64,000 nucleotides of DNA from Planococcus lenghuensis. Its GTDB lineage: Bacteria > Bacillota > Bacilli > Bacillales_A > Planococcaceae. Below are positions 45,404 to 54,476 of this stretch, piece by piece; the first letter of the stretch is position 1; the number at the start of each line of letters is the position of its first letter. The position numbers and the translations under genes are program-made. The notes under the pieces were generated by a model. It was not told the DNA's origin. It did no database searches and saw nothing but the letters and a program-made list of their open reading frames with translations. Where the stretch lies: positions 248,001 through 312,000 of the forward strand of contig NZ_CP019641.1 in assembly GCF_001999905.1 (NCBI RefSeq), given 5' to 3'.

Positions 45404-46117
45404 TCATACCCATAGAAGGTTTGGATGATTTGAGGTGAAGATGATCCTGTTATCCAGTGTAAACAGTCTCTCTGTCTCTGTTTTCTGATCGACTGTCCAA
45501 ACCAGAATTTCCGTCCCATTGTTATTCAGGCTTTCAATAAGTTCCTGATCCACGTATTGATAGTGTCTGGAGACCGCTGAAGCCTTGATTTCATTTACTT
45601 GATTGACTAATAGCAGGGGCGAACCCAACAGGACAAGAGTACGCTTGATGTTCGGATGGAGTTTCATGCACATTTGAAGACTTTTGTGATCAAACGAAAT
45701 CAAATAGCAGTGATCTTCGGCTCCATATTTTTTAATGAGATGGATTACTTGCTCCTCCAATCCTTTATAGAGGCCGGCTGTTTGTTTTAATTCGATAAAT
45801 AGTTTTTTCTTGCGGTTAATTAACTTCAGTACTTCTTCCAGAGTGGGAATCGTTTCCTGGGCGAAAGAAGGGCTGAACCAACTGCCCGCATCCAGTGCTT
45901 TTAGTTCGTCTATTCTTAGGTCTTTTATATAACCGGTTCCGTTTGTTGTTCGGTCGACCGTATGGTCATGAATCACCACAGGGACACCGTCCTTTGTAAG
46001 ATGCACATCAATTTCAATGCTGTCGATTTTAGGTTCTTCGAGCGCCAGCTTGATTGCACTTAATGTATTTTCAGGTGCTTTCCCTGACCAGCCCCTATGA
46101 GCAATCACTTTTTCCAT
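45404..46117 (-). CDS. ugpQ: Glycerophosphodiester phosphodiesterase
   Basis: A 237-residue cytoplasmic GDPD enzyme that splits glycerophosphodiesters into glycerol-3-phosphate and an alcohol. The conserved start IAHRGWSGKAPENTLSAI holds the HRG and ENT residues; EIDVHLTKDGVPVVIHDHTVDRTTNG supplies the metal Glu/Asp and second His; FIELKQ and SFDHKSL follow. GGAGG precedes the ATG. It is the last gene of the glpP-ugp operon, downstream of the broken permease, so it depends on read-through past the IS4 copy or on a new promoter. Confidence 0.93.
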   Translation of the reverse strand: MEKVIAHRGWSGKAPENTLSAIKLALEEPKIDSIEIDVHLTKDGVPVVIHDHTVDRTTNGTGYIKDLRIDELKALDAGSWFSPSFAQETIPTLEEVLKLINRKKKLFIELKQTAGLYKGLEEQVIHLIKKYGAEDHCYLISFDHKSLQMCMKLHPNIKRTLVLLGSPLLLVNQVNEIKASAVSRHYQYVDQELIESLNNNGTEILVWTVDQKTETERLFTLDNRIIFTSNHPNLLWV

Positions 46118-46728
46118 ATCAACCGCCTCCTTTTTATTTCACGCCTGTATAAACAAAAGCTCGAATAATATGACGCTGGGCAAAGAAGAAAATAACGAGA
46201 ATCGGTAAAACGAGTAGCAAGTTGCCTGCCATTACAATATTCCAAGCTGCACCACTTTCAACCTGGCGAAGCATCGCAATGCCAAGCGGTAAGGTACGGG
46301 CATTTTCAGTGGTCGTCATGACCAGCGGCCAGAAATAATCATTCCAGTGGAAGATGAAGCTAAATAGCGCGATTGTAATCAACACGGGCTTGGCAAGCGG
46401 CAACATGATCTTTACAATAATCTGCCATTCCGTGGCATCGTCTAAACGGGCAGCTTCCAGCAACTCTTCCGGGACTTGCATAAATGATTGTCGCAACAGG
46501 AAAATCCCGAATGCACTTGTCGCAAAAGGAAGAATCAGCCCCCAAATCGTATCGAGGAGCCCCCAGGCACTCAAACTTAGGTATACCGGCAGAAAAATGA
46601 GCTGGCTGGGAATCATCAGACAAATCATTGTAAGAGCGAAGAAAAAGTTCCGCAAAGGAAAACGGTAGCGAGCAAACGCATAAGCTGCCGGAATGATGGT
46701 CGCAAACTGTAAAATCAAGATGAACAAG

Positions 46729-47987
46729 CAGGCGTGTTGATTAACTAGTTTTTTCCATCAAAAAAGCAACAAAAAGAGAGATGCTTTCAGTAAAATGTAA
46801 GTTACCACACAAACATTTACGGAAAGAGGCATCTCTCATGAACAAGAATACCACGTTCCAAAAACTGATTCAAAATTTTCTTCCAGCGACTGAGCTGCAG
46901 GCCATTTTAACCGAATTCGATTATCAGGACACAGCCCGGAAATGCACGGTGGGGACGGTGATCTCGTACTTGGCGGGCGCCGCTGCGAATGAATGGAAAA
47001 GCCTCCGTCACGCAGCGGATGTCGGGCCGGGCAGCGGACTTGTCGCTGTTGACCATTCGTCACTTTCCAAGCACCTAAAGGCGCTTGACTATGCCATCAT
47101 GAAACGGATCCTTGATGTCATCATCGGCAAACTGAACCGGGCGGCGCGCCGCAGCCTAAACATGCCGAAAATACTTCTGTCCATTGATTCAACGACGATC
47201 ACGGTCGGAAAGACCCGCCTGCCCTGGGCGCTCTATCATGGTGAACGCGCCGGCATCAAACTGCATGTCGGATTCTCCAATGAGACGGGCATGCCCCTCC
47301 GGGTCGTAGAGACGACCGGCCTCAAGCACGACGGACCGATCGGCAAAGAGTTGGAAGACAAACGGTTTATCCTGGTCGGTGACCGGGCATATTTCTCGAT
47401 AGAGAAAGCGGACCTGTATGCAGGAAACAAGCAGGATTTTGTCTTCCGACTGAAAGACAATATTCAGCTGAACCGAAAAAAATCGCTGAAAGGCATACGC
47501 GACAAGGAATCGAACGTGACCGCAGATTTCACCTGTATCTTGGGAACTCCCCAGCACCAGACCCAGAAGCGGCACCGGGTGGTTCAGTTCACCGACTATG
47601 AAGGAAAAGTCATCAGCGTGGCGACATCGCTGCGGAATGTGACCGCGGAAGAGATCGCCGGCATGTACAAGTCGCGCTGGGCCATCGAAACCTTTTTCCG
47701 CTGGATCAAACAAAATCTAAATGTGCCTGTCCTGTTCGGCACCACAGAGAATGCCGTCTTCAATCAGTTATTCGCCGCACTGATCGCTTATGTCATCCTC
47801 AAGTGGCTCCATATTCAAGGCGGTCGGCAGCCGAACGCCAAATCGCTGTCCTTCGCCGGCTTTCAGCGCCTGCTTCTTTGTGATGCCCTGCCGATCGAGT
47901 GGCGGGTCGGGATAACGAAACAGTTTGAACCATCCTGGCTACTTCATAAATTGGAAACTGGATGATTTTGGGTAATCAACAGGCGTG
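46729..47987 (+). mobile_element. IS4-family element (1259 bp), copy 4 (in ugpE)
   Basis: A perfect 9-bp duplication ATGAACAAG lies at 46720-46728 and 47988-47996. It is opposite in direction to the ugp operon. Confidence 0.97.
46838..47965 (+). CDS. IS4-family transposase
   Basis: A 375-residue transposase, close to copy 2 (GTTENAVFNQ, LHIQGG), with private changes (PKILLSID, GTPQHQTQ, MYKSRWAIE). Motifs are intact. Confidence 0.94.
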   Translation: MNKNTTFQKLIQNFLPATELQAILTEFDYQDTARKCTVGTVISYLAGAAANEWKSLRHAADVGPGSGLVAVDHSSLSKHLKALDYAIMKRILDVIIGKLNRAARRSLNMPKILLSIDSTTITVGKTRLPWALYHGERAGIKLHVGFSNETGMPLRVVETTGLKHDGPIGKELEDKRFILVGDRAYFSIEKADLYAGNKQDFVFRLKDNIQLNRKKSLKGIRDKESNVTADFTCILGTPQHQTQKRHRVVQFTDYEGKVISVATSLRNVTAEEIAGMYKSRWAIETFFRWIKQNLNVPVLFGTTENAVFNQLFAALIAYVILKWLHIQGGRQPNAKSLSFAGFQRLLLCDALPIEWRVGITKQFEPSWLLHKLETG

Positions 47988-48244
47988 ATGAACAAGGTGA
48001 CTATAATGCTATTGGATAGGTATTTAAGAAAAGGGCCGGAATTCCAGGCCTGCGCAAAGTTCTCCCACAGCAGCGTTTCAGGAATCCATACCGGCGGAAA
48101 AGTCAGTGTTTCACCGAGCGATTTAAAAGCGGTGCTGGCCATCCAGACAAAAGGCATGGCAAAAATGATGAATAAGAGGACAAGACCAAACCCATTTATA
48201 ACTCGGGTAATGGGTGAAGCTTTCATCTGTTTTCCCTCGCTTTC

Positions 48245-49174
48245 CTATCGGTAATGTACACGCTTGCTCAGCACTTGAAAGTAAACGGCTGTAAGTATTG
48301 CAAGAACAACCAGCAATACAACGCCCGCTGCGGAAGCATAGCCGATTTTGAAGAATCGGAAACCGTACTCATAAATGTAATAGACAAAGGTATTGGTTGA
48401 GTTAATCGGACCTCCGGATGTCATCAAATTAATCGTTTCGAATACCTGAAATGAATTGATGACCCCGATAATAGTCAGGAAGAACAACGTTGGAGACAGC
48501 ATCGGTACTGTGATTCGCCAAAATCTTCTCCATGGTGGTGTTTGGTCGAGCTCGGCTGCCTCGTATAAATCTCTTGGAACGCTCTGCAGACCCGCAATGA
48601 ATACTAAAGTGTTAAATCCGAGTCCTTTCCAGACGGCAACCAGTATTAACGCCGCCAGCGCGTAATCCGGGCTTGTCAGCCAAGGGACCGCCTCAATGCC
48701 GAATAAACTCAGCAACCAGTTCAGCAAGCCGTAATCCGTATCCATGATCCACATCCATAACATCGAAATAGAGACTAGGGAAATGATATGTGGGCTAAAA
48801 ATCGAAGCTTGCATGAAAGAATAGATGGCTCCACTCCGATTTAGCCATAGCGCAACAAGCAGTGAAAGGCCAATTGTCAGAAACACCACGAAAAAAGTGT
48901 AGATAAAAGAGTTTCTAACCACTTCCCGAAATTCAGTATCTGTTGCAAGATACGTGAAGTTTGCCGTCCCGACAAATTCTTTTGTTGGACTGATGAAATT
49001 CCAATCATGGAAACTTAAAAAAATCATATAACCAATCGGATAAAGGAAAAATAAGGAGAAAATAACGATTGCAGGAGAAATCATAGCGTAGGGTCGCAAT
49101 TTCTCCCATGACCACATCCGTTGCTTCCCTGCTGTTCGTTTTTCTGTATCCAGCGCCACTTTAACCAATGCCAT
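48245..49174 (-). CDS. ugpA: Glycerol-3-phosphate ABC transporter permease UgpA
   Basis: A 309-residue sugar-type ABC permease with six membrane helices. The coupling loop DLYEAAELDQTPPWRRFWRITVPML is characteristic. It pairs with UgpE to move glycerol-3-phosphate or its diesters across the membrane. Its start overlaps the ugpC end by 14 nt and GGAGG lies inside ugpC, so the genes are coupled. The assignment to glycerol-phosphate rather than sugar rests on the operon (glpP, GDPD). Confidence 0.88.
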   Translation of the reverse strand: MALVKVALDTEKRTAGKQRMWSWEKLRPYAMISPAIVIFSLFFLYPIGYMIFLSFHDWNFISPTKEFVGTANFTYLATDTEFREVVRNSFIYTFFVVFLTIGLSLLVALWLNRSGAIYSFMQASIFSPHIISLVSISMLWMWIMDTDYGLLNWLLSLFGIEAVPWLTSPDYALAALILVAVWKGLGFNTLVFIAGLQSVPRDLYEAAELDQTPPWRRFWRITVPMLSPTLFFLTIIGVINSFQVFETINLMTSGGPINSTNTFVYYIYEYGFRFFKIGYASAAGVVLLVVLAILTAVYFQVLSKRVHYR

Positions 49175-50240
49175 TAAGTGCCGCCTCCTTTGTCCTCGAT
49201 ATCTCCATAGCCATCACCGCAGTTCCTCGTCCATCGAAAAAATATAACTTTTCTAACCGAATGGAGATAAAACACCGGTTTTGGTTGAGCAACGGCGCAT
49301 CGAAGCTTCTCACATTCATGGTGCCGATGTCATTCTTCACCTTGTATATGGTTTCCGCCCCCAAGGGTTCCACAGTTAAAATTTCGCTCTCAAGTACGAT
49401 GGTGTGCGGTAATGAATCAGCTGTCACTGAAATGCCGGCGTGTTCAGGTCGGAAGCCAATAAAGCGCACGTCGTCAGAAACCGCTCCAAGCATTTCATCA
49501 AATGCCGATTGTTTAAAAACGTTCATAGGCGGCTGCCCGATGAATTCCGCCGCAAACGTATTACGGGGATTGCCGTACACATTGCTCGGTGTATCTTTCT
49601 GTTGCACGACGCCTTGGTTTAGGATGATGATTTCATCCCCCATGGACATGGCCTCGACTTGATCGTGCGTTACATAGACAAATGTAGTGCCCAGTTTTTT
49701 ATGCAGCTCTATCAATTCTGTCCGCATCTGGGTGCGTAACTTCGCGTCGAGATTAGACAAGGGTTCATCGAAAATAAAGACCTTCGGTTTTTTGACCATC
49801 GCCCGGGCCAATGCTACACGCTGTCTTTGCCCGCCGGATAATTTATCCGGTTTTTTATTCAAATGATCAGTCAATCCGACAATTGCAGCAATCTCCTCGA
49901 CTATCCGCTGCCTTTCTTTTTTTGGTACTTTGCGGTTCATCAATCCAAATTCAATATTTCCTTTTACGGTCATCGTTGGATATAGGGCATAATTCTGGAA
50001 CACCATGGCAATATCGCGTTTGCTTGGCGGAATGTCATTAACCATCTTATCGCCGATCCATACATTGCCAGAGGTCTGTTGTTCCAAGCCGGCAAGCATT
50101 CGCAGTATGGTTGATTTCCCGCACCCCGATGGACCGACCAAAACAGCAAATGCGCCATCTTGGATGGTCAATGAAACATCATCAACGACAAGATTTTCAC
50201 CAAAGACTTTTGAGATGTTTTCGAGCCTGATTTCAGCCAT
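49161..50240 (-). CDS. ugpC: ABC transporter ATP-binding protein UgpC
   Basis: A 359-residue MalK/UgpC-type ATPase. Walker A is GPSGCGKST, the signature LSGGQRQRVALARAM, Walker B VFIFDEPLSNLDAKLR, and the C-terminal TOBE region contains FIGFRPEHAGIS. It energises import by UgpA-UgpE. The start MAEIRLENIS at 50240 is chosen because GGAAG precedes it; it overlaps the HAD gene by 8 nt. Confidence 0.9.
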   Translation of the reverse strand: MAEIRLENISKVFGENLVVDDVSLTIQDGAFAVLVGPSGCGKSTILRMLAGLEQQTSGNVWIGDKMVNDIPPSKRDIAMVFQNYALYPTMTVKGNIEFGLMNRKVPKKERQRIVEEIAAIVGLTDHLNKKPDKLSGGQRQRVALARAMVKKPKVFIFDEPLSNLDAKLRTQMRTELIELHKKLGTTFVYVTHDQVEAMSMGDEIIILNQGVVQQKDTPSNVYGNPRNTFAAEFIGQPPMNVFKQSAFDEMLGAVSDDVRFIGFRPEHAGISVTADSLPHTIVLESEILTVEPLGAETIYKVKNDIGTMNVRSFDAPLLNQNRCFISIRLEKLYFFDGRGTAVMAMEISRTKEAALNGIG

Positions 50241-51078
50241 AGCCCTCTTCCTTTCTGTTTTGAATCTCTGATTCATTCATTTTTTTGATTAAACTCACCA
50301 ACCCGTCAACGGATTTTACCGAAGCAGACCACGCGGTCGTGTCCTCATGCGCATATTGACTGATTAGGCAAGTATGCCCGCCTGCTCTATGGACTGGATA
50401 CAAATCATTCCGGGGATGATCCCCGATGGATAATATTTCGTGAGGCTGATACCCTTGTTCTGTTAACTTTTCCAGCAGCATTTCAATGCCCCTCGGCTTT
50501 TTTCCATTGTAGAAAAACTCATCAAAGGTGTCGTTGATCTCCAGAAAGTCAACGAATTCTTGACCGGTCGGTAACGGTGAATTCGTCATCAAAATGAGAT
50601 GCTTATTTTCCAGCTTCTGGATTTCTTCAAATAAATCCGTTCGCTTACTGATGCAATATGCTTCTGTTAACATTTCTGCCCGCACATCATAAAATGCCTT
50701 CACCCCGACAGATGGTGGAATTTCCTTTTTTTTCGCTACAAGATGGGCGATTCCCCAAGGGTCTCCAATATAGACCAATCGGGATTTTTCATTCACTTGC
50801 ATTGCGGTTTCCAATCCTTCCCAGTTGAAGGAAGATACAGGCTTCAGATTTTGCTGACTATAAAATAGCAGGCTCTCTGAATCGTAGAGGAACCCCAACT
50901 TAATCGCTTTTTTGCCTTCCAAGACGTCATATGCCCATCTAATAGTTTCTGCAATCTCTATATTGGAATATCTGTCGGTCATCATCTTAGAAATGTAGCG
51001 TTCTAAGAAGGAATAATCCTGATAGAGCGTTCCGTCCAAATCGAAGATCACTACATTAATCTCTTTTAGCCACTGCAT
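50233..51078 (-). CDS. HAD-superfamily hydrolase of the ugp operon
   Basis: A 281-residue haloacid-dehalogenase-type hydrolase. Motif I is VIFDLDGTLY (nucleophile and acid Asp), motif II LILMTNSPL, motif III a Lys near YNGKKPRG and motif IV ILSIGDHPRNDL. A cap domain lies between motifs I and II. Membership in a glycerol-phosphate operon suggests it removes phosphate from glycerol-3-phosphate or a related product, which is inference; HAD specificity cannot be read from sequence. Confidence 0.87.
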   Translation of the reverse strand: MQWLKEINVVIFDLDGTLYQDYSFLERYISKMMTDRYSNIEIAETIRWAYDVLEGKKAIKLGFLYDSESLLFYSQQNLKPVSSFNWEGLETAMQVNEKSRLVYIGDPWGIAHLVAKKKEIPPSVGVKAFYDVRAEMLTEAYCISKRTDLFEEIQKLENKHLILMTNSPLPTGQEFVDFLEINDTFDEFFYNGKKPRGIEMLLEKLTEQGYQPHEILSIGDHPRNDLYPVHRAGGHTCLISQYAHEDTTAWSASVKSVDGLVSLIKKMNESEIQNRKEEGYG

Positions 51079-51142
51079 TGAACTGCCTCCTTTAACAAAA
51101 GGAAGTACCTTCCGAGGCCCTCCCTTTTATCATAATATTTTT

Positions 51143-52456
51143 TTATTTGATTATTGTATTTGCTTTTTCGGCGGCCACATTCAACAGATCTTCAGTAGTC
51201 AAAGTTTCATCCAGGATTCCCCGCGTCATTTCATCCGCGAGAATTTTCACCACTTCTGGATATCCCTCGACCATCGGGCGACCTGTTGCATTTTTCAGCT
51301 GGTCGACAGCCACTTTAAACTGCGGTTTCTCTTCGTACAATGCCTGCATCGCTTCAGAATTCATCGCTGATTTTCGAACCGGCAGATATCCCGTATACTC
51401 GGATGCATATACTGTCTGTTCCTTGGCCATCATAAACTTGATGAATTCCCATGCTGCCTGTTGATGCTCTTCATCCAAACCACTTGTCATGACCAGGTTT
51501 GCGCCACCGGTTGGCACTTTTGCTTCTTCTCCTTTTGGAAGGAAGTAGGTATTCAACTCAAATCCTTTTTCCTCTGCAATGTCCATCAGATATGACAAGT
51601 TCCCTGTTGAAGCGAACAACATTCCCGCGTGTCCGTTGACAAAATCCTGAATTGATTTATCACCCGCCTCATCGCCTGTTGGGACTGTCAAAGTCCCTGC
51701 TTTTGCCATGTTTCTCCATAAATCATAGGCTGCTGCGCCTTCTTCGCTATTAAAAGCGACTTCCGTTCCCTCTTCATTTAGCATAGAGCCACCCGCTTGT
51801 GCAATGAAGGCTTCATAAAACCAAAGGTTTACGGGCATCGATATCCCTACTCTGCCTTCATCATTTGTAAAAGCTTCCGCATACGCTTTAAACTCTTCCC
51901 ATGTCTCCGGACCAGCCGGGTCCAATCCAACTTCTTCTGCCATTGTTGCGTTCATGTACAAAAGCGGTGTGCTTCTTAAATAAGGTAATGCGTATATCTC
52001 TCCATCGACATATGAATTCTCCATCAATCCCGAAACAAAATCTTCTACATCAAATGCTGAATCATTTTCAATGAATGGCGTTAAGGATTCAATCATTCCA
52101 TTTTTTGCGAAAATCTGAACTGACGCAATTTCATTTTGGGTTACTTCCGGTGCATTGCCGGCAGCAAAGGCAGCTTGGGTTTTGGAATGCACGTCATCGT
52201 AGGTTCCTTGGAATTCCGCTGTTACATGAATTTCATCCTGCGATTCGTTGAACCGCTGGACCAAGTTCTCGTTGTTTTCTCCGATTTTATCGCCCCATGC
52301 ATACCAGTATGTCAGTTCTACTTTGTCAGTCGCCGCTTCCACGGCATTTTCTTTTAATCTTTCTGTTTCCGCCGCACCTTCACTTACTCCTCCACCGCAC
52401 GCTGCTAAATCCATCATCATTACCAGCCCTGTGGACGATAACCATAATTTTTTCAT
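51143..52456 (-). CDS. ugpB: Solute-binding lipoprotein UgpB
   Basis: A 437-residue extracytoplasmic binding protein of the ugp/sugar type. The signal peptide ends in lipobox DLAAC (Cys 20). Then VELTYWYAWGDKIGENNENLVQRFN and APEVTQNEIASVQIFAKNGMI fit UgpB-like proteins, and NLVMTSGLDEEHQQAAWEFIKFM is the usual hinge region. The start at 52456 follows GGGAGGAAG. An earlier frame extends into the leader terminator and is rejected. It lies downstream of glpP with a terminator between them. Confidence 0.9.
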   Translation of the reverse strand: MKKLWLSSTGLVMMMDLAACGGGVSEGAAETERLKENAVEAATDKVELTYWYAWGDKIGENNENLVQRFNESQDEIHVTAEFQGTYDDVHSKTQAAFAAGNAPEVTQNEIASVQIFAKNGMIESLTPFIENDSAFDVEDFVSGLMENSYVDGEIYALPYLRSTPLLYMNATMAEEVGLDPAGPETWEEFKAYAEAFTNDEGRVGISMPVNLWFYEAFIAQAGGSMLNEEGTEVAFNSEEGAAAYDLWRNMAKAGTLTVPTGDEAGDKSIQDFVNGHAGMLFASTGNLSYLMDIAEEKGFELNTYFLPKGEEAKVPTGGANLVMTSGLDEEHQQAAWEFIKFMMAKEQTVYASEYTGYLPVRKSAMNSEAMQALYEEKPQFKVAVDQLKNATGRPMVEGYPEVVKILADEMTRGILDETLTTEDLLNVAAEKANTIIK

Positions 52457-52509
52457 TTCTCTTCCTCCCTTATTTGAAAATGAGATACATCTTTGTCTGC
52501 AACAGAAAA

Positions 52510-52554
52510 AGACCTCAAATAAACCTGCGGCAAGCGCGAAGTTATTTGAGGTCT
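52510..52554 (-). promoter_or_regulatory. Leader terminator of ugpB, likely GlpP antitermination site
   Basis: On the minus strand a perfect 13-bp stem (AGACCTCAAATAA with TTATTTGAGGTCT; 52510-52522 and 52542-52554) is followed by TTTT. It sits between glpP and ugpB. In Bacillus, GlpP with glycerol-3-phosphate prevents termination at such leader hairpins (glpD, glpFK, glpT). The same use here is inferred from position. Confidence 0.82.
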
Positions 52555-52652
52555 CTCTGTGTGCACCCAATAATCTATCTACTTTTCACTTTCGAGTATA
52601 CGAACCGATTGTTAAGCCAGTATGAATTGGACGTTAAGAATGGCTTTACAAC

Positions 52653-53255
52653 TCAAAAACCTGATAAATCTTTAGTCCAGAGTTTTTCGTTGGATGTGCT
52701 GATGGCAATTGCTCCCGAATTAAGGGCCGACTCGGCCTGTTCCACAGTTGACAACAAACCGCCGGTAATAATCGGGGTTGTCATGCGGGTGGAGTAGGCT
52801 GCCACAACACTATGCAACGTCGATGGCATAATTTCAATGATATCCGGATTCAGTCCGCTCTTATTTTCCAATACATTATCGTAAACTTCGGAATCGATCA
52901 TAAAAACCCGTTGTACGACGCATAAGTTTCGTTCTTTGGCTTTTTTAATGACTGTTGCTTTTGTTGTCACAATGCCAAATGGTTTGACGAAATCTGATAT
53001 GAAATCCAATCCCTCATTATTTAAGAGAAGACCCCCAATTTTCTCCGCGTGGATGAAAACCGGAACATCAGACTCTTGAAAAACGTCGACATATCTTTTG
53101 ATAGTCGTAATAGAACCAGTCAGCAAAAAAATCGCACTGATTCTCTCTTTATTCGCTAAGGCATCTTCAATTCCCTTGGGTGTTTTCACCGCTGCAATCT
53201 TCTTGTGCAGGTGCAAGCGTCGAATCAGTTCTGCTTTATTCCATTTCATCTTCAT
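52653..53255 (-). CDS. glpP: Glycerol-3-phosphate-responsive antiterminator GlpP
   Basis: A 200-residue RNA-binding regulator. Residues such as AIFLLTGSITTIKRYVDVFQ, VFIHAEKIGGLLLNNEGLDF and DIIEIMPSTLHSVV match GlpP, which senses glycerol-3-phosphate and stabilises leader mRNAs against termination. The start at 53255 follows GGGAGGTG. It is first in the ugp operon, with a terminator between it and ugpB, an arrangement that allows direct feedback on the transporter by its own substrate. Confidence 0.92.
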   Translation of the reverse strand: MKMKWNKAELIRRLHLHKKIAAVKTPKGIEDALANKERISAIFLLTGSITTIKRYVDVFQESDVPVFIHAEKIGGLLLNNEGLDFISDFVKPFGIVTTKATVIKKAKERNLCVVQRVFMIDSEVYDNVLENKSGLNPDIIEIMPSTLHSVVAAYSTRMTTPIITGGLLSTVEQAESALNSGAIAISTSNEKLWTKDLSGF

Positions 53256-53324
53256 GTGAAGCACCTCCCGAATTCAATGGCTTACGCTCTCAGTATAAGC
53301 TCTAGGTCATTTGGCTGGAGGTGC

Positions 53325-53380
53325 TTTTACAAAGTTTTACAACCCCTTAATAGCGCGTTAATATTCCTCTGCAATACTAT
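53325..53380 (+). promoter_or_regulatory. Pho box upstream of the metallophosphoesterase gene
   Basis: Plus-strand hexamers at 11-bp spacing: TTTTAC (53325), TTTACA (53336-53341), TTAATA (53347-53352) and TTAATA (53358-53363). A -10 TACTAT (53375-53380) follows after 11 nt. It is nearly the same series as at pstB. It lies in the divergent space with glpP, so it might influence both directions. Confidence 0.75.
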
Positions 53381-53403
53381 AAAGAGCCGGAAGAGAGGAG
53401 CAG

Positions 53404-54252
53404 ATGAAGATGAGAATTGCAGTAATAGGAGATTTGCATTATCCCTCGTTGAAAGACACGTATGCGTTTATTCAAAAGGATCGGCAGGCATTTTATGACA
53501 CATTTATTGAGCGGTTTTTTTCAGTTCCTGCTGATTTGTATGTATCCATTGGAGATTTGACAAACTATGGATTGCCGGATGAGCTTGAGGATATCTATTC
53601 TTATATCCGACGCCATGAAAAACCATTTGTGCATGTGCTAGGTAATCATGACATTTATGGGCTGGCTCGCGACGAAGTTCTGGCTATTACGAAGCAAGAG
53701 CGATTTCATGTCATGCCGACTGAGTCAGCCGTTTTGGTTTTTATTGATACAGCAAAAGAACAGGATTTTGATGACTGGGGCGGCACGCTGGATTTAACGC
53801 AGCTGGAATGGCTGGAAAGTGTCATGGAACAGTCAGGGAACCTGCCGCTCATTCTGTTTGCCCATCATCCGGTTCACGGGACAACCACTAATTTTGAAAA
53901 AGAAAAACTTTGCATTCATCCAGACGTGCCAATCTGGGAATTGTTAAGTAAAAAACAAGGGCTTGGACTCTATGTAAACGGGCATAATCACTTCAATTCC
54001 ATTGCCGAGAGAGACCACTGGAACTTCCTGCAGCTTGCGGCGGTATTGGACGAACAAGCAGTACGTGTGATTGAGGTGGCCGATTCTCATATTTCTATTA
54101 ATTCTGTGGATCTTTCTGATGCTCAACTGAAACAGCAAGCACAGGTAATAGGAGAAGCGATCGACCATTTTAGATTAAATCCGTTCTCTTCAGGAACAGG
54201 AGCTAATGCAAACCAGGTGATTTCGCTATCGCCACCTATTCCTGCAAAATAA
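53404..54252 (+). CDS. Calcineurin-like metallophosphoesterase
   Basis: A 282-residue cytoplasmic phosphoesterase. The five metal blocks are clear: VIGDLHYP (Asp, His), SIGDLTNYG (Asp), GNHDIYG (Asn, His), FAHHPVHG (His) and NGHNHFN (His). It probably cleaves a phosphodiester or monoester; the operon opposite (glpP-ugp) and the Pho box upstream suggest glycerophosphodiesters, which is inference. GAGAGGAG precedes the ATG. A strong terminator follows. Confidence 0.9.
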   Translation: MKMRIAVIGDLHYPSLKDTYAFIQKDRQAFYDTFIERFFSVPADLYVSIGDLTNYGLPDELEDIYSYIRRHEKPFVHVLGNHDIYGLARDEVLAITKQERFHVMPTESAVLVFIDTAKEQDFDDWGGTLDLTQLEWLESVMEQSGNLPLILFAHHPVHGTTTNFEKEKLCIHPDVPIWELLSKKQGLGLYVNGHNHFNSIAERDHWNFLQLAAVLDEQAVRVIEVADSHISINSVDLSDAQLKQQAQVIGEAIDHFRLNPFSSGTGANANQVISLSPPIPAK

Positions 54253-54284
54253 CAAAAAGAATCGATTATTTCTGCTGCTCAATT

Positions 54285-54325
54285 GGGGACGAGAGAGGAC
54301 ACACCCCCTGTCCTCTCTCGTCCCC
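54285..54325. terminator. Very strong hairpin after the metallophosphoesterase gene
   Basis: A perfect 17-bp GC-rich stem (54285-54301 with 54309-54325) with a 7-nt loop, then TTT. It stands between convergent genes and can act both ways. Confidence 0.85.
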
Positions 54326-54476
54326 TTTCGTTGTTCTAATACATGAATAGCCCTCCGATTCCGAACAATGTTGATAGTTTTCGTCGAGTCATCCTGCTAA
54401 AATCCATCCATTAGCCTCTTTAAATATTAATGCGTCTGACTTTGAACCTCACGTGAATTGTCTGCGTCAGCAGGAT

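Larger units (their letters stand above)
46134..48226 (-). pseudogene. ugpE: Glycerol-3-phosphate ABC transporter permease UgpE, disrupted by IS4
   Basis: The N-terminal part starts at 48226 (MKASPITRVINGFGLVLLF) and the C-terminal part ends at 46134. They are split by the 1259-bp IS4 copy 4. Removing the IS and one copy of the 9-bp duplication joins SNSIIVTLFI to LILQFATIIPAAYAFARY in frame, giving a normal inner-membrane permease of about 280 residues with the coupling motif EAARLDDATEWQIIVKI. As it stands the transporter lacks one of its two permeases. Confidence 0.94.
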
